Positions 45,086-56,860 of a stretch of 64,000 nucleotides of DNA are shown here, one piece after another; within the stretch, counting starts at the first letter, position 1, and each line of letters begins with the position of its first letter. Under the pieces are notes generated by a model. That model searched no databases and was not told the DNA's origin. It saw only the letters and a program-made list of their open reading frames with translations. The translations under genes were made by a program, and so were the position numbers. The stretch comes from Marinomonas sp. UCMA 3892. Its GTDB lineage: Bacteria; Pseudomonadota; Gammaproteobacteria; Pseudomonadales; Marinomonadaceae. The stretch spans positions 1 through 64,000 of the forward strand of contig NZ_PTXN01000016.1 in the NCBI RefSeq assembly GCF_012726345.1, in the 5' to 3' direction.

Positions 45086-47074
45086 TTGAACGATATGCTG
45101 AAAAATATACTGTTGTGGTTGGTGATAGCTGCTGTACTACTAACTGTGTTTAATAACTTTAATACGACATCTGACACAAATCGAATTTCTTATTCTGAGT
45201 TTGTGAAAGAAGTCCAAGATGGCCGTATAGCTAAAGTTGTTGTTGATGGTTATACCATTAGCGGCAGCCGAACTAGTGGTGACACTTTTGATACTGTGCG
45301 TCCAGCGGCAGCTGATCCAAAAATAATGGATGATTTGCTTAGCAATAATGTGATTGTTGAAGGGCGTATGCCTGAACAGCAAAGTATTTGGACTCAACTA
45401 TTAGTTGCCAGTTTTCCTATTCTTCTTATTCTTGCCATCTTCATGTTTTTCATGCGCCAAATGCAAGGCGGTGGTGGCGGCAAGGGCGGCCCGATGTCTT
45501 TTGGTAAATCCAAAGCACGCCTTTTGCCTGAAGATCAAATTAAAACAACTTTTGCAGATGTCGCAGGTTGTGACGAAGCAAAAGAAGATACCTCAGAGTT
45601 GGTGGATTTTCTTCGCGAGCCAAGTAAATTTCAGCGACTAGGCGGTAAAATACCTCGTGGTATCTTGATGTGCGGGCCTCCAGGTACGGGTAAAACCTTG
45701 CTGGCTAAAGCCATTGCCGGTGAAGCAAAAGTACCATTTTTTACTATTTCTGGTTCTGACTTTGTTGAAATGTTTGTTGGTGTGGGTGCGTCTCGTGTTC
45801 GTGATATGTTTGAACAGGCGAAGAAGCACGCACCATGCATTATCTTTATCGATGAGATTGATGCTGTTGGTCGTAACCGTGGTTCCGGTATGGGTGGTGG
45901 TAACGATGAACGTGAGCAGACATTAAACCAGTTATTGGTTGAGATGGATGGTTTCGAAGGTAACGAAGGTATTATCGTTATTGCTGCGACAAACCGTCCA
46001 GATGTCTTGGATCCAGCTTTGCTGCGTCCTGGTCGTTTTGATCGTCAAGTGCAAGTAGGTTTGCCTGACATTCGTGGTCGCGAACAGATTCTAAAAGTGC
46101 ATTTGCGCAAAGTACCTTGTGACGATGATGTGGAACCAAAAAACATTGCTCGTGGTACGCCAGGTTTCTCTGGTGCTGATTTGGCGAACTTAGTTAACGA
46201 AGCAGCCTTGTTTGCGGCTCGTTCTAATCGCAGATTAGTAAATATGGAGCAGCTTGAGTTAGCAAAAGACAAAATTCTCATGGGTGCTGAACGTAAAACC
46301 ATGGTGATGAGTGATAAAGAGAAGCTTAATACTGCTTATCATGAGGCTGGTCATACCATTATTGGTTACTTGATGCCAGAGCATGATCCAGTATACAAAG
46401 TGTCTATTATTCCTCGTGGTCGTGCGCTTGGTGTCACTATGTATTTGCCTGAAGAAGATAAATACAGCATTAGTAAGCGTGGCCTAGAAAGTCAGGTTTG
46501 TAGTTTGTACGGTGGCCGTATTGCTGAAGAAATGATTCATGGCTTTGATGGTGTTTCTACTGGTGCATCAAACGATATTGAGCGCGCAACTAGTATAGCC
46601 CGCAACATGGTCACTAAGTGGGGGTTGTCTGAAAAGCTTGGCCCGTTCGCCTATGAAGAAGATGATAATAATGGTGGCTACATTTCTGGGCCAACTGGAA
46701 GTAAAGCAAACTATTTCTCGCCTGAAACGGGTAAGATTATAGATGCTGAGGTTCAAGATATTATTACTCGCTGCTATGCCAAAGCGACTCATATTTTAGA
46801 GGAAAACCGTTCTAAACTTGATGTTATGGCAGAAGCCTTGATGCAATATGAGACCATTGATGCCAAGCAGATCAAAGAAATTATGGATGGAAAGAAGCCT
46901 TCTGCTCCGGAAGGTTGGTCTGACCCTAGTGCAAATACTCCGAAAGGTGGCGCTAATCAAGAAATTGATGAAGTGGATGCTACATCAGATGTTAGTGCTT
47001 CGGAGAATGGCACAGACTCTGAAAATGTGGATTCTAATTCAGGGCAGACTTCACCTAAACCTGCAGGTGAATAA
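45086..47074 (+). CDS. ftsH: FtsH, membrane-bound ATP-dependent zinc metalloprotease
   Basis: Essential AAA+ protease of about 662 residues in the inner membrane. Two membrane segments (residues 5-25 and 100-120) flank a periplasmic domain. The AAA domain has [18 protein letters not shown] and [15 protein letters not shown], with the pore motif FVG. The protease has the zinc site HEAGHTIIG. The C-terminal 60 residues are acidic and disordered. Several starts are possible; TTG 45086 follows AAGAGG at seven bases, while the frame extends to GTG 45080. Confidence 0.95.
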   Translation: MNDMLKNILLWLVIAAVLLTVFNNFNTTSDTNRISYSEFVKEVQDGRIAKVVVDGYTISGSRTSGDTFDTVRPAAADPKIMDDLLSNNVIVEGRMPEQQSIWTQLLVASFPILLILAIFMFFMRQMQGGGGGKGGPMSFGKSKARLLPEDQIKTTFADVAGCDEAKEDTSELVDFLREPSKFQRLGGKIPRGILMCGPPGTGKTLLAKAIAGEAKVPFFTISGSDFVEMFVGVGASRVRDMFEQAKKHAPCIIFIDEIDAVGRNRGSGMGGGNDEREQTLNQLLVEMDGFEGNEGIIVIAATNRPDVLDPALLRPGRFDRQVQVGLPDIRGREQILKVHLRKVPCDDDVEPKNIARGTPGFSGADLANLVNEAALFAARSNRRLVNMEQLELAKDKILMGAERKTMVMSDKEKLNTAYHEAGHTIIGYLMPEHDPVYKVSIIPRGRALGVTMYLPEEDKYSISKRGLESQVCSLYGGRIAEEMIHGFDGVSTGASNDIERATSIARNMVTKWGLSEKLGPFAYEEDDNNGGYISGPTGSKANYFSPETGKIIDAEVQDIITRCYAKATHILEENRSKLDVMAEALMQYETIDAKQIKEIMDGKKPSAPEGWSDPSANTPKGGANQEIDEVDATSDVSASENGTDSENVDSNSGQTSPKPAGE

Positions 47075-47108
47075 CCTTTCATTATTAACTGATTGATATG
47101 GCTTTTTC

Positions 47109-47942
47109 ATGTCGTTAATGCCTTTTGGGGACAAGTCGCTAGACTTGTCCCTTCCTCATGTAATGGGGATTCTAAATGTCACGCCAGATTCTTTTTCTGA
47201 TGGTGGTGCTTTTAACTCTTTAGATAGTGCTTTGCGCCAGACTGAAAAGATGATTCAGGAAGGAGCTAGCATTGTTGATGTCGGTGGCGAGTCAACTCGC
47301 CCAGGTGCTTTGCCTGTATCGGTTCAGCAAGAGCTAGATCGAGTTTTGCCAATTGTAGCAGCCATAAAAAAACGTTTTGATATTGTGGTGTCGGTAGATA
47401 CTAGTACTACCGAGGTGATTGAGGGAGCCGCTCGTCTGGGTATGGGCTTAATCAATGATGTCAGGGCTCTTGAACGAGAGGGAGCACTGAATGCTGCGGC
47501 TCAAACGGATTTGCCGATTTGCCTAATGCATATGAAAGGTATGCCGCAGACCATGCAAGATAAGCCAGATTATGCTTCGGTGGTTGATGAAGTATCGAGT
47601 TACTTATTGTCTAGGGTTGATGCCTGTGAGTCGGCGGGAATTGCTCGGTCTCGCATTATTTTGGATCCTGGTATTGGGTTCGGAAAAACGTTGGCGCATA
47701 ATTTATCCTTGCTGAAGCACACCGAGCTATTCACTGGTATGGGCTTTGATGTCCTTATTGGTCTTTCGAGAAAAACTATGATTGGGGAGGCTTTGGGTCT
47801 GCCTGTTGAAGAGCGCTTATATGGCACTATGGGGGCAAATGCTTCTGCCTATTTGAAGGGGGCTCGTATTTTTAGGGTTCATGACGTTAGGCCGCATGTT
47901 GAAATGTTGGCGCTAATGTCTCGTATTGAGAGAGAGATTTAA
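47109..47942 (+). CDS. folP: Dihydropteroate synthase
   Basis: Folate-pathway enzyme of 277 residues joining pterin pyrophosphate and p-aminobenzoate; the sulfonamide target. It has [15 protein letters not shown], then [28 protein letters not shown] and [13 protein letters not shown]. The stop overlaps the glmM start (TAATG). The ftsH-folP-glmM order is standard in this class. Confidence 0.95.
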   Translation: MSLMPFGDKSLDLSLPHVMGILNVTPDSFSDGGAFNSLDSALRQTEKMIQEGASIVDVGGESTRPGALPVSVQQELDRVLPIVAAIKKRFDIVVSVDTSTTEVIEGAARLGMGLINDVRALEREGALNAAAQTDLPICLMHMKGMPQTMQDKPDYASVVDEVSSYLLSRVDACESAGIARSRIILDPGIGFGKTLAHNLSLLKHTELFTGMGFDVLIGLSRKTMIGEALGLPVEERLYGTMGANASAYLKGARIFRVHDVRPHVEMLALMSRIEREI

Positions 47943-49288
47943 TGCGCAAGTATTTTGGTACAGATGGAATTCGTGGGAAAGTTGGTACGACGCCAATTAC
48001 GCCTGAGTTTATGCTTAAGCTTGGTTGGGCGGCTGGCCAGGTTTTTAAAGAAAATGATAAGAAAATTCTGATAGGGAAAGATACGCGTATTTCTGGTTAC
48101 ATGTTTGAGTCTGCGCTTGAGTCTGGCATTGTTGCGGCCGGTGCGGATGTGCGTTTAGTTGGTCCTATGCCAACGCCTGCGATTGCATATCTTACTCGCA
48201 CATTCCGCGCAAGTGCAGGGATTGTTATTAGTGCCTCTCATAATCCTTATACTGATAATGGCATTAAGTTTTTTTCTGCTGAAGGTGGAAAAATCTCGGA
48301 TGAGCTAGAAGAGCGGATTGAGTATTTTCTTGAGCAACCAATGGAAGTGGTTGAGTCAAGTCAAATTGGTCGTGCGAAACGTATTGATGATGCCGCAGGG
48401 CGCTACATTGAGTATTGTAAAGGTACGTTTCCTATTGGCTTGCAGTTAAGTGGTCTTAAAATCGTTGTCGATTGTGCTGATGGTGCTACCTATCACGTTG
48501 CACCTCGCGTGTTTTCAGAGTTAGGGGCTGAAGTTATATCGATTGGCGTTAATCCTGATGGATTGAATATTAATGAATTTAGTGGTGCGACTAAGCCTGA
48601 GTTGTTACGCAAAAATGTGTTAGCTGAAGAAGCAGATCTTGGTATCGCGCTTGATGGTGATGGTGATCGCTTGATATTGGTGGATCGTCACGGTGTGGTG
48701 CGCGATGGCGATGATATTCTATATATTATTGCCAATCACCTGATGCGTACTGGGCGTTTTAGCGGTGGTGTTGTTGGTACTCTGATGAGTAACTTCGGCT
48801 TGGAATTGGCGTTCTCTGAAACGGGTATTGGCTTTAGTCGAGCTGCGGTTGGAGATAGGTATGTCAATGAAAAATTGATGCAGCACGGTTGGGTATTGGG
48901 TGGTGAGCCATCCGGGCATATCGTATGCCGCTCAATTACTACGACAGGCGATGGTATCATTGCTGCTCTTCAGGTGCTTCGTGCGATGGTTGAAGAGGGG
49001 AAGGCGCTTGATGAGCTTTTGGTTGGCTTGGTTAAATTTCCACAGAAGTTGAAAAATATTCGTGTGGCTAAGCGTTTTGTTCCAAATGAAGAGCCAACTT
49101 TGCAAAAAGCAATTGCCGTAGCAAATGAGCGCCTAAATGGCTTGGGTCGTGTATTGCTTAGGGCCTCTGGTACTGAACCTTTGATTCGAGTTATGGTCGA
49201 GGGTCGGGATAATGATACTGTAGATGAGCTTGTTGAATATTTAGTTGAAGAAGTTAATTCTGTCGTTTCAGCTAAAGCAGATACATAA
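47942..49288 (+). CDS. glmM: Phosphoglucosamine mutase
   Basis: Converts glucosamine-6-P to glucosamine-1-P for peptidoglycan and LPS; 448 residues. The N-terminus is [12 protein letters not shown]. The catalytic phosphoserine is in [16 protein letters not shown], the metal loop is [11 protein letters not shown], and the substrate loop is GGEPSGHIV; the C-terminus has [15 protein letters not shown]. It is translationally coupled to folP by a one-base overlap. Confidence 0.96.
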   Translation: MRKYFGTDGIRGKVGTTPITPEFMLKLGWAAGQVFKENDKKILIGKDTRISGYMFESALESGIVAAGADVRLVGPMPTPAIAYLTRTFRASAGIVISASHNPYTDNGIKFFSAEGGKISDELEERIEYFLEQPMEVVESSQIGRAKRIDDAAGRYIEYCKGTFPIGLQLSGLKIVVDCADGATYHVAPRVFSELGAEVISIGVNPDGLNINEFSGATKPELLRKNVLAEEADLGIALDGDGDRLILVDRHGVVRDGDDILYIIANHLMRTGRFSGGVVGTLMSNFGLELAFSETGIGFSRAAVGDRYVNEKLMQHGWVLGGEPSGHIVCRSITTTGDGIIAALQVLRAMVEEGKALDELLVGLVKFPQKLKNIRVAKRFVPNEEPTLQKAIAVANERLNGLGRVLLRASGTEPLIRVMVEGRDNDTVDELVEYLVEEVNSVVSAKADT

Positions 49289-49332
49289 AACGAATTTTAT
49301 GTATCGAATGACAATAAATACTTGAAACCAAA

Positions 49333-49356
49333 GCGCCCATTCCATAGAATGGGCGC
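49333..49356. terminator. Hairpin between glmM and tpiA
   Basis: Perfect 10-bp stem GCGCCCATTC/GAATGGGCGC with loop CATA. It is not followed by a T run, so it may be an mRNA-stabilising or processing structure instead of a terminator. Confidence 0.5.
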
Positions 49357-49377
49357 CTCGAATTTAGGGGTTAGGAT

Positions 49378-50127
49378 ATGATTCGTCAGAAAATAGTGGC
49401 TGGTAACTGGAAAATGAATGGCTCGAAAGAGTCTATTGTTTCACTGATTAGCGGTTTGCTTGAGATGGACAGTTCTAGCTCTGAAGTGGTTGTTGCTCCA
49501 TCTTTTCCCTATTTGTCGCAAGTTGATGGTTTGATATCTGCTAGTAGCATAGTTTTAGCTGCGCAGAATGTTAGCCAGGAAGTAAAGGGCGCCTTTACAG
49601 GTGAAGTGTCTACTTCTATGTTGGGTGACTTTGGGGTTAAGTATGTGTTGCTTGGTCATTCAGAGAGACGTTCTCTTTATGGTGAAACAAATGAGCTTGT
49701 CGCTTCTAAAGTGAAAACTGTTTTAGATTCTGGTTTAACCCCGATGCTGTGTATCGGTGAAACATTGGCGGAACGAGAGTCAGGTAAAACGCTAGAGATT
49801 TGCGAACAGCAACTTCAAGCTGTCATTGATCTTGTGGGGATTGCCTCTTTTGAGCAGTTGGTTATTGCTTATGAGCCGGTGTGGGCAATAGGAACTGGCT
49901 TGTCAGCTAGTGCAGAACAGGCACAAGAGGTTCATGAATCTATTCGGTCTTTTTTAGCTAAATCATCTGAGTCTGTTTCTCAAAAAGTTCAGATTTTGTA
50001 TGGTGGAAGTGTTAAAGCATCAACGAGCTCGGCTTTGTTTCAAATGCCTGATGTAGATGGTGCTCTTGTTGGTGGTGCATCTCTTGATGCAAAAGAATTT
50101 ATCGCGATTGTAAAAACAGCAGGTTAA
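49378..50127 (+). CDS. tpiA: Triosephosphate isomerase
   Basis: Glycolytic enzyme of 249 residues. It has VAGNWKMNGS (catalytic Lys region), LLGHSERRSL with the catalytic His, VIAYEPVWAIGTGL with the catalytic Glu, and the phosphate loops ILYGGSVK and GALVGGASL. The gene is followed three bases later by secG. Confidence 0.96.
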   Translation: MIRQKIVAGNWKMNGSKESIVSLISGLLEMDSSSSEVVVAPSFPYLSQVDGLISASSIVLAAQNVSQEVKGAFTGEVSTSMLGDFGVKYVLLGHSERRSLYGETNELVASKVKTVLDSGLTPMLCIGETLAERESGKTLEICEQQLQAVIDLVGIASFEQLVIAYEPVWAIGTGLSASAEQAQEVHESIRSFLAKSSESVSQKVQILYGGSVKASTSSALFQMPDVDGALVGGASLDAKEFIAIVKTAG

Positions 50128-50130
50128 TTA

Positions 50131-50484
50131 ATGGAAGCACTTATTTTAGTTTTGCATGTACTAGCGGCGGTTGTCATTATCGCGTTGGTTTTGTTGCAGC
50201 AAGGCAAGGGTGCGGACGCTGGCGCCTCTTTCGGTGGTGGTGCGTCGCAAACAGTATTTGGTAGTCAAGGTGGTGGTAGTTTCTTTGGAAAGATGACTGC
50301 TGTGTTTGCTTTGGTTTTCTTTTTGACTAGCTTTGGTTTGGCATATTTTGCTAGCGAGCAGGCGAAAAGTGTATCTGGTGCGCTTGATTTTGTTCCTTCA
50401 GCTCCTCAAGTTGAAGAAACGGTGGGTTTGCCAGAGCTGGGTGATAAAAAGAAGACATCCTCTGATTTACCTGTAACTGAGTAA
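50131..50484 (+). CDS. secG: SecG, protein translocase subunit
   Basis: Small SecYEG subunit of 117 residues with two membrane helices (LILVLHVLAAVVIIALVLL and MTAVFALVFFLTSFGLAYF) around the conserved GKGADAGASFGGGASQTVFGS loop. The C-terminal part is polar. The tpiA-secG-tRNA-Leu order is common in gammaproteobacteria. Confidence 0.93.
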   Translation: MEALILVLHVLAAVVIIALVLLQQGKGADAGASFGGGASQTVFGSQGGGSFFGKMTAVFALVFFLTSFGLAYFASEQAKSVSGALDFVPSAPQVEETVGLPELGDKKKTSSDLPVTE

Positions 50485-50535
50485 TATTTAGTTATATAAT
50501 TTTTGAAAGTGTTTGTGTTGGTTTTGTAGTGCTTT

Positions 50536-50621
50536 GCGGATGTGGCGGAATTGGTAGACGCGCCACCTTGAGGGGGTGGTGAGCTATGCTCGTGGGGGTT
50601 CGAGTCCCCCCATCCGCACCA
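50536..50621 (+). tRNA. tRNA-Leu(GAG)
   Basis: The acceptor arms GCGGATG and CATCCGC pair perfectly, with an encoded ACCA end. The long variable arm expected for tRNA-Leu is present (GAGCTATGCTC), the anticodon loop is TTGAGGG with anticodon GAG, and the T loop has GTTCGAG. The D-loop GGTAGACG is standard. This corresponds to E. coli leuU behind secG. Confidence 0.95.
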
Positions 50622-50836
50622 ATCTTGAATTGATGTCGTGTTTTGTGTATGATGTCGAAATATTGATGCAGAGCAATCTGGTTTGTCGAGATTTGAATTT
50701 CTTTTAGAAGATATTCTTCTCATGGTTTTTCTAGTATAGGTATCCGCACCAGTTTGTTCTTAGTGTTTAGTGTCAGGATTGACGACCTTCTTTATTGAAG
50801 GACGCTCTCTCAGGTTTATTTGAGTAGAGTGCTGAG

Positions 50837-50857
50837 AACCCCTATATGGGGTTTTTT
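50837..50857 (+). terminator. Rho-independent terminator after tRNA-Leu
   Basis: AACCCC (50837-50842), loop TATAT, GGGGTT (50848-50853), then six T. Confidence 0.85.
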
Positions 50858-50890
50858 GTTATCTGTACTGCTACTGTTTGTAAATGAAAA

Positions 50891-50911
50891 TGGGCCTTGA
50901 GCCCGTTTTTT
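50891..50911 (+). terminator. Short hairpin with T-tract before rimP
   Basis: GGGC (50892-50895), loop CTTGA, GCCC (50901-50904), then G and six T. Its placement 40 bp before rimP suggests attenuation of the rimP-nusA operon. Confidence 0.65.
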
Positions 50912-50950
50912 GTTTCTGCGTTTTACAAAATTGGTTTTCGGAGAAAACGA

Positions 50951-51412
50951 TTGTCAGCAAAATATACGATTTTAGAAGAACTTATTCGACCAGTCGTTGA
51001 AGGTTTAGGGTTTGAGTTTTGGGGAATGGAATACTTATCTTTAGGTAAAGATTCTGTGCTTCGTATTTATATTGAAACGGATGCTGAAAAAGGGATTGAT
51101 GTAGAAGATTGCGCCCGAGTTAGCCGTCAAGTTAGTTCTATTCTAGATGTTGAAGACCCTATTACAGGGGAGTACAACCTAGAAGTATCGTCACCAGGTT
51201 TAGATCGGCCTTTATTCAGTTTGGCTCAATATCAGGCTTATATCGGTTCTATTGTTTCTTTGCGCTTACGTGTGCCTTTTGATGGGCGACGTAAATTTAA
51301 AGGGCAACTAATGGGGATCGAAAGCGAAGATATTGTTATTCGCGTAGATCAAGAAGAATACTTATTGCCTATCGATTTAATTGATAAGGCAAATGTTGTT
51401 CCACAATTTTAA
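50951..51412 (+). CDS. rimP: RimP, 30S ribosome maturation factor
   Basis: A 153-residue maturation factor of the small subunit. It has [23 protein letters not shown], then [19 protein letters not shown] and [14 protein letters not shown]. The open frame extends to 50897, but family proteins start right here; TTG 50951 follows GGAGA at seven bases. The first gene of the rimP-nusA-infB-rbfA-truB-rpsO-pnp cluster. Confidence 0.93.
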   Translation: MSAKYTILEELIRPVVEGLGFEFWGMEYLSLGKDSVLRIYIETDAEKGIDVEDCARVSRQVSSILDVEDPITGEYNLEVSSPGLDRPLFSLAQYQAYIGSIVSLRLRVPFDGRRKFKGQLMGIESEDIVIRVDQEEYLLPIDLIDKANVVPQF

Positions 51413-51440
51413 AAATTAACCTTGAAGAGAGGCTAAAAGG

Positions 51441-52931
51441 ATGAGCAAAGAAATTCTTTTGGTAGTGGAAGCCGTTTCCAACGAGAAAGATGTTCCGAAA
51501 CAAGTTATTTTCGAAGCCGTTGAAATTGCTTTAGCTAGTGCTGCCAAACGCCGTTTTGAAGAAGATGCATTAATTCGTGTCTCTATTGATCAGCGTACAG
51601 GTGATTACAAAACTTACCGTCAATGGCATATTGTTGCAGATGAAGATTATTCTGCTCCAGCATTTGAATTAACTATTGATGATTCTGAAGAACAAAATCT
51701 TGGTGTGCCAATTGGCGAGATTTACGAAGAAGAAGTTGAGTCTGAAGTTTTTGGTCGTATTGCTGCCCAAACAGCAAAACAAGTTATCGTGCAAAAAGTG
51801 CGTGAAGCTGAACGAGCTAAAATGGTGGCGTTGTACACTGAAAAAGTTGGTAAGCTTGTTCATGGACAGGTCAAAAAAGTAACTCGTGATAGCTTGATTA
51901 TAGATCTTGGTGAAAACGCAGAAGCGTCATTGCCGAAAGATCAATTGATCGCTCGTGAAAGCTTCAGAATGAATGACCGTATTCGTGCATTGTTACTTGA
52001 AATTCGCGATGACAGCCGTGGTGCGCAATTGATTCTTTCTCGTAACGCACCTGCGTTTATGATCGAGTTGTTCCGCCTTGAAGTGCCAGAGATTTCGGAA
52101 GAAGTTATCGAAATTCGCGGTGCTGCGCGAGATCCAGGTCTACGAGCCAAAATTGCCGTGAAAACAAACGATCGCCGTATTGATCCCATCGGTGCTTGTG
52201 TTGGTATGCGCGGTGCGCGAGTTCAGGCAGTCTCTAATGAGATGAATGGCGAGCGTGTTGATATCGTACTTTGGGACGATAACCCAGCTCAGCTAGTTAT
52301 CAATGCAATGGCGCCTGCAGAAGTAGACTCTATTGTCATTGATGAAGATGCGCATTCAATGGATGTTGCAGTGAAGAGTGATAATTTAGCGCAAGCGATT
52401 GGCCGTAACGGTCAAAACGTTCGTTTAGCGTCTACTCTGACTGGTTGGTCTTTGAATGTAATGACCAGCGAAGATGCAGAAGCTAAGCAGCAAGAAGAGT
52501 CGCAAAAGCTGATTGATATCTTCGTTAATGGATTAGATATCGATGATGATTTGGCGATCCAGATGGTTGATGAGGGATTCACTTCTTTAGAAGAAGTCGC
52601 TTATATCCCAATGGAAGAAATGTTAGACATCGATGGATTTGATGAAGATTTAGTAAACGAACTGCGTTCACGTGCAAAAGAGGCCTTGCTTAATCAAGCG
52701 CTTCAAGCTGAAGAGCAATTAGACGATGCCAAGCCTGCTGCCGACTTATTGGCGATGGAAGGAATGGATAATCACCTTGCTTTGGTCCTGGCTTCTATGG
52801 GTGTGATTACAATGGAAGATTTGGCTGAACAATCAGTTGATGAGTTGCTTAGCGTTGAAGGTATGACTGAAGAGCGTGCAGGTCGTCTTATTTTGACTGC
52901 TCGTGCACCTTGGTTTACTGAATCTGAATAA
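51441..52931 (+). CDS. nusA: NusA, transcription elongation and termination factor
   Basis: RNA polymerase-binding factor of 496 residues with the N-terminal domain, an S1 domain ([21 protein letters not shown], near 135), KH1/KH2 ([20 protein letters not shown] and [13 protein letters not shown]) and two C-terminal acidic repeats that contain helix-hairpin-helix units. Typical length and order. Confidence 0.96.
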   Translation: MSKEILLVVEAVSNEKDVPKQVIFEAVEIALASAAKRRFEEDALIRVSIDQRTGDYKTYRQWHIVADEDYSAPAFELTIDDSEEQNLGVPIGEIYEEEVESEVFGRIAAQTAKQVIVQKVREAERAKMVALYTEKVGKLVHGQVKKVTRDSLIIDLGENAEASLPKDQLIARESFRMNDRIRALLLEIRDDSRGAQLILSRNAPAFMIELFRLEVPEISEEVIEIRGAARDPGLRAKIAVKTNDRRIDPIGACVGMRGARVQAVSNEMNGERVDIVLWDDNPAQLVINAMAPAEVDSIVIDEDAHSMDVAVKSDNLAQAIGRNGQNVRLASTLTGWSLNVMTSEDAEAKQQEESQKLIDIFVNGLDIDDDLAIQMVDEGFTSLEEVAYIPMEEMLDIDGFDEDLVNELRSRAKEALLNQALQAEEQLDDAKPAADLLAMEGMDNHLALVLASMGVITMEDLAEQSVDELLSVEGMTEERAGRLILTARAPWFTESE

Positions 52932-52957
52932 AATCTGAGTACATAAGGGGGAACTTA

Positions 52958-55522
52958 ATGACAGTTCAAACCGTAAAGATACTATCCGAGCTGGTAAGTA
53001 CGCCAGTCGATAAGCTACTAGCTCAGATGAAAGACGCTGGCCTGCCTCAAACGAGTGCAAGTCAAGAAGTCTCTGAAGTTGAAAAGCAAGTTCTATTGAG
53101 TTATTTAAAACGTCAACATGGTGAAGAAGGCGATAATAGCCAGCGTATTACCTTGCAGCGTAAGACAACAAGTACTTTGTCTCGTGATGGCGGAAAAGCC
53201 GTTAATGTTGCTGTTAAGAAAAAACGTACCTATGTTAAGCGTGATGATGAAGAAGCTCAGAAACAAGAAGAGTTAGCAAAGCGTCTTGCTGAAGAGCAAG
53301 AGCGTTTAGCGCAAGAAAAAGCTCGCCTTGAATTAGAGCGTAAGCAAGAAGAAGAGAAGGCGGCTAAAGCGAAGGCTGAAGCCGAAGAAAAAGCGCGTCA
53401 AGAAGCAGCGGTGAAAAACGTCGTAGCGGATGCTGGCGCGGTCAATGAAACGGAGCAGTATGTTTCCGATACAGGAGCGGCAGAACCCGTGGAATCACCG
53501 AAGCAGCCTAAGGCGTCGAAAAAAGTGTCTCAACCAGCAATGGATAGTAAGAAATCAACTGTTGCCCCTAAAGGTAAAAAGGGTCCAGTTAGACATGATA
53601 ACGACAAAGATAAAGATAAACCTCGTGGTCGAGTAAACCCAGACAATAAACGTACTTCACGTGTCAATGTGAATGACGAAGATGAATTTACTCGTCGTGG
53701 TAAATTGGGTCGTAAGAATAAGAAACCGTCTAAACAAGAGCATGGTTTCCAAAAGCCTACGGCTAAAATGATTCACGAAGTAGCATTGCCAGAAAGTATT
53801 ACAGTAGCTGATCTTGCTGAAAAAATGGCAGTGAAGGGCGCTGAAGTTATTAAGATCATGTTCAAAATGGGCGCTATGGCGACTATTAACCAGACAATTG
53901 ACCGTGACACAGCAACCTTGGTCGTTGAAGAAATGGGTCACACGGTTAAGTTTATCGATGAGAATGCTGTCGAAAACGATATGATCGAAGCGATTGACTA
54001 CCAAGGTGAAGCAATTAAACGCGCACCAGTAGTTACGGTAATGGGTCACGTTGACCATGGTAAAACATCATTACTTGATTACATTCGTACCACTCGCGTT
54101 GCTGCGGGTGAGTCTGGCGGTATTACCCAGCACATTGGTGCTTACCATGTTGAAACGCCACATGGCATGATCAGCTTCTTAGATACACCTGGACATGCTG
54201 CGTTTACTTCTATGCGTGCTCGTGGTGCCAAGGCGACAGACATTGTTATTCTAGTTTGTGCTGCTGATGATGGTGTTATGCCACAAACAATCGAGGCTAT
54301 CCAGCACGCACGTGCAGCTGGTGTACCAATGGTTGTTGCGATGACTAAGATAGATAAAGAAGGCGCTGATATCGATCGTGTTAAAAACGAATTGGTAGCG
54401 CAAGAAGTTGTGCCAGAGGAATGGGGTGGCGACATCCAGTTTGTTGGTGTATCTGCAAAATCTGGTGAAGGCATCGAAGCTCTTTTAGAAGCGGTTCTTC
54501 TTCAGGCTGAAGTATTAGAGTTGACGGCTGTTCCTAGCGCTCCTGCTAAAGGGGTTGTTGTTGAAGCTCGCCTTGATCGTGGTCGTGGTTCTGTTGCAAC
54601 TTTGCTTGTGCAAAACGGTACTTTGAAGAAAGGCGACATAGTGTTAGCTGGCCTTCAAATGGGTCGTGTTCGTGCTTTGTTGGATGAAACTGGTAAGGCC
54701 ATTGACTCTGCAGGTCCTTCTATTCCTGTTGAGATCTTAGGTCTTGATGGAACGCCAGAAGCAGGTGAAGAATTCATCGTTGTAGCTGATGAGCGTAAAG
54801 CACGTGAAGTTGCGAACTTCCGTCAAGGTAAATACCGTGAAGTACGCTTTGCTCGTCAACACTCAGCTAAGTTAGAGAACTTGTTCTCTGAAATGGGTAA
54901 AGATGAAGTTCGTACTTTGAATGTTGTTCTAAAAGCCGATGTTCGTGGTTCTCTAGAAGCTTTGATCAAGTCATTGACTGATATGAACACAGACGAAGTA
55001 AAAGTGAATGTTGTTTCTAGCGGTGTTGGTGGTATTACCGAAACCGATGCGACTCTAGCTTTGGCGTCTGATGCGGTTATCTTTGGTTTCAACGTACGTG
55101 CTGATAATTCGGCTAAGCAGTTTATTGAGCGTGAGAGTATCGACCTTCGTTACTACAGCGTCATCTATAACATCATTGATGATGTTAAATCTGCATTGTC
55201 TGGTATGTTGTCTCCAGATCTTCGTGAAGACATCAAAGGTACGGCGGAAGTACGTGACGTATTCCGTTCACCTAAGTTTGGCTTGATTGCTGGTTGTATG
55301 GTTATCGAAGGTACGGTTTACCGTAACAAACAGATTCGTGTATTGCGTGATGATGTTGTTATTTACGAAGGTGAGCTTGAGTCGCTTCGTCGTTTCAAAG
55401 ATGCAGTTAACGAAGTTAGCCGCGGTATGGAATGTGGTATCGGCGTGAAAAACTACAACGATGTCAAAGTAGGCGATAAGATCGAGGTTTTTGAAACCGT
55501 CGAAGTAGCGCGTACACTTTAA
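52958..55522 (+). CDS. infB: Translation initiation factor IF-2
   Basis: GTPase of 854 residues placing fMet-tRNA on the ribosome. An N-terminal IF2_N domain ([23 protein letters not shown]) leads to a long charged helix region of EEQ/KAR repeats and a Lys-rich linker. A second IF2_N copy, [22 protein letters not shown], follows, then the G domain with [19 protein letters not shown] and TKID, and C-terminal domains III and IV. Confidence 0.96.
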   Translation: MTVQTVKILSELVSTPVDKLLAQMKDAGLPQTSASQEVSEVEKQVLLSYLKRQHGEEGDNSQRITLQRKTTSTLSRDGGKAVNVAVKKKRTYVKRDDEEAQKQEELAKRLAEEQERLAQEKARLELERKQEEEKAAKAKAEAEEKARQEAAVKNVVADAGAVNETEQYVSDTGAAEPVESPKQPKASKKVSQPAMDSKKSTVAPKGKKGPVRHDNDKDKDKPRGRVNPDNKRTSRVNVNDEDEFTRRGKLGRKNKKPSKQEHGFQKPTAKMIHEVALPESITVADLAEKMAVKGAEVIKIMFKMGAMATINQTIDRDTATLVVEEMGHTVKFIDENAVENDMIEAIDYQGEAIKRAPVVTVMGHVDHGKTSLLDYIRTTRVAAGESGGITQHIGAYHVETPHGMISFLDTPGHAAFTSMRARGAKATDIVILVCAADDGVMPQTIEAIQHARAAGVPMVVAMTKIDKEGADIDRVKNELVAQEVVPEEWGGDIQFVGVSAKSGEGIEALLEAVLLQAEVLELTAVPSAPAKGVVVEARLDRGRGSVATLLVQNGTLKKGDIVLAGLQMGRVRALLDETGKAIDSAGPSIPVEILGLDGTPEAGEEFIVVADERKAREVANFRQGKYREVRFARQHSAKLENLFSEMGKDEVRTLNVVLKADVRGSLEALIKSLTDMNTDEVKVNVVSSGVGGITETDATLALASDAVIFGFNVRADNSAKQFIERESIDLRYYSVIYNIIDDVKSALSGMLSPDLREDIKGTAEVRDVFRSPKFGLIAGCMVIEGTVYRNKQIRVLRDDVVIYEGELESLRRFKDAVNEVSRGMECGIGVKNYNDVKVGDKIEVFETVEVARTL

Positions 55523-55534
55523 TAGGACAAAATC

Positions 55535-55924
55535 ATGGCAGGCGAATTTAGTCGTACTAGTCGGATTGGTGACCAGCTCCAAAAGGAGCTGGCGTCCTTG
55601 ATCCAGTTTGAAGTAAAAGATCCTCGTTTAGGATTGGTTACTGTCAACGAAGTACGTGTAGCAAAAGATTTAGGCTATGCGGATATTTATTACACTGTAC
55701 TTGGTAAAGATGATCAGCCAGAAGTATTGGCTGAGAACCAAGCTGCACTGGATAGTGCAAAAGGGTTCTTGCGTCGTCGTTTAGCACAAGAAGTAAAACT
55801 TCGTGTTATGCCGCATTTGCGTTTCCACTACGACCAGAGTGTTGTTAATGGTTCGCGCATGTCTGCTCTTATTGACGAAGCAATTCGTGATGATGAGACT
55901 AAAAACGGTAACGAAGACGAGTAA
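55535..55924 (+). CDS. rbfA: RbfA, ribosome-binding factor A
   Basis: Late 30S assembly factor of 129 residues with a KH-like fold: TSRIGDQLQKELASLIQFEVKDPRLGLVTV, then KGFLRRRLAQEVKLRVMPHLRF. Twelve bases after infB and nine before truB, in the usual order. Confidence 0.95.
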   Translation: MAGEFSRTSRIGDQLQKELASLIQFEVKDPRLGLVTVNEVRVAKDLGYADIYYTVLGKDDQPEVLAENQAALDSAKGFLRRRLAQEVKLRVMPHLRFHYDQSVVNGSRMSALIDEAIRDDETKNGNEDE

Positions 55925-55933
55925 TAAGTTCGT

Positions 55934-56860
55934 ATGGTTAAAGCAAAATGGCGTTCAGTAGACGGTATCGTCCTACTGAACAAGCCGATAGGTTTAAGTT
56001 CTAACCAAGCGCTGCAGCGTGTCCGTCGCCTATATCAGGCAGCGAAAGCGGGTCATACTGGCGCGCTTGATCCTTTGGCAACAGGTATGTTGCCATTGTG
56101 TTTAGGGGAAGCGACGAAATTTTCCCAATACTTACTGGATGCAGACAAGCGTTATTTAACCTGCATTCAATTAGGGAAAAGAACCACCACAGGGGATCGG
56201 GAAGGTGAGGTTTTGACGGAAGATTCCGTTCCTGCTTTAACCGATGAGTCTCTTGAAGAAATTCTAAATGGTTTTCGTGGTGAGATTGAGCAAATTCCGC
56301 CTATGTATTCCGCTTTAAAACACGAAGGCAAACCTTTGTATGAATATGCTCGTCAGGGTATTGTCATCGAAAGGAAGCGCCGTCGTGTTACTATTTCAAA
56401 TTTAACGCTTGTTTCCAGAACTGAAGATACATTGACCCTAGATATTCAGTGTTCTAAAGGGACTTATATTCGCACTATTGGCGAGGATATTGGTGAAGCG
56501 CTAGGTTGTGGAGCGCATTTACACTCTTTACATCGTATTTCGACAGCAGGTTATTTGCCTGAGAATATGATGACTTTGGAAGAGTTTGAAGCGATAGCGG
56601 AGCAAGGTTATGACGCGTTAGACGCGCATCTAATCACAATGGACACTGCCGTTGAGCATTTTGCGAAAGTGGAACTGCCTGAGTCGGACACAGTGAATAT
56701 GATGTTTGGTCGAACTGTTCCTAGTCCTGTTTCATTAGAACATGAAGCAGTGGTGAGAATGTACGATCAGGGGACACAGCGTTTCTTAGGTCTTGGGCAA
56801 ATTAAAGGTGCGTTTATTCGCCCTTATCGATTGGTAAATACTAGCGAGTTCTCTTTATAA
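55934..56860 (+). CDS. truB: TruB, tRNA pseudouridine-55 synthase
   Basis: Pseudouridine synthase of 308 residues. It has GIVLLNKPIGLSSNQALQRV, then AGHTGALDPLATGMLPLCLG with the catalytic Asp, and IRTIGEDIGEALGCGAHL. The C-terminal PUA-like domain has VVRMYDQGTQRFLGLGQI. Confidence 0.95.
   Translation: MVKAKWRSVDGIVLLNKPIGLSSNQALQRVRRLYQAAKAGHTGALDPLATGMLPLCLGEATKFSQYLLDADKRYLTCIQLGKRTTTGDREGEVLTEDSVPALTDESLEEILNGFRGEIEQIPPMYSALKHEGKPLYEYARQGIVIERKRRRVTISNLTLVSRTEDTLTLDIQCSKGTYIRTIGEDIGEALGCGAHLHSLHRISTAGYLPENMMTLEEFEAIAEQGYDALDAHLITMDTAVEHFAKVELPESDTVNMMFGRTVPSPVSLEHEAVVRMYDQGTQRFLGLGQIKGAFIRPYRLVNTSEFSL

Larger units (their letters stand above)
50622..50950. other. Region between tRNA-Leu and rimP
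   Basis: No gene. It holds an 11-base copy of the tRNA end (ATCCGCACCA with a preceding T, near 50739-50750), a terminator at 50837 and a second small one at 50891. In E. coli tRNA-fMet lies at this position; none was found here. Confidence 0.6.

Noticed and set aside
50641..50760. A second tRNA gene after tRNA-Leu
   Set aside because: Only the last 10-11 bases match a tRNA end; no acceptor, D or anticodon arm pairs upstream.
53270..53420. Repeat element in infB
   Set aside because: The Glu/Lys/Ala-rich codons encode the normal charged helix linker of IF-2.
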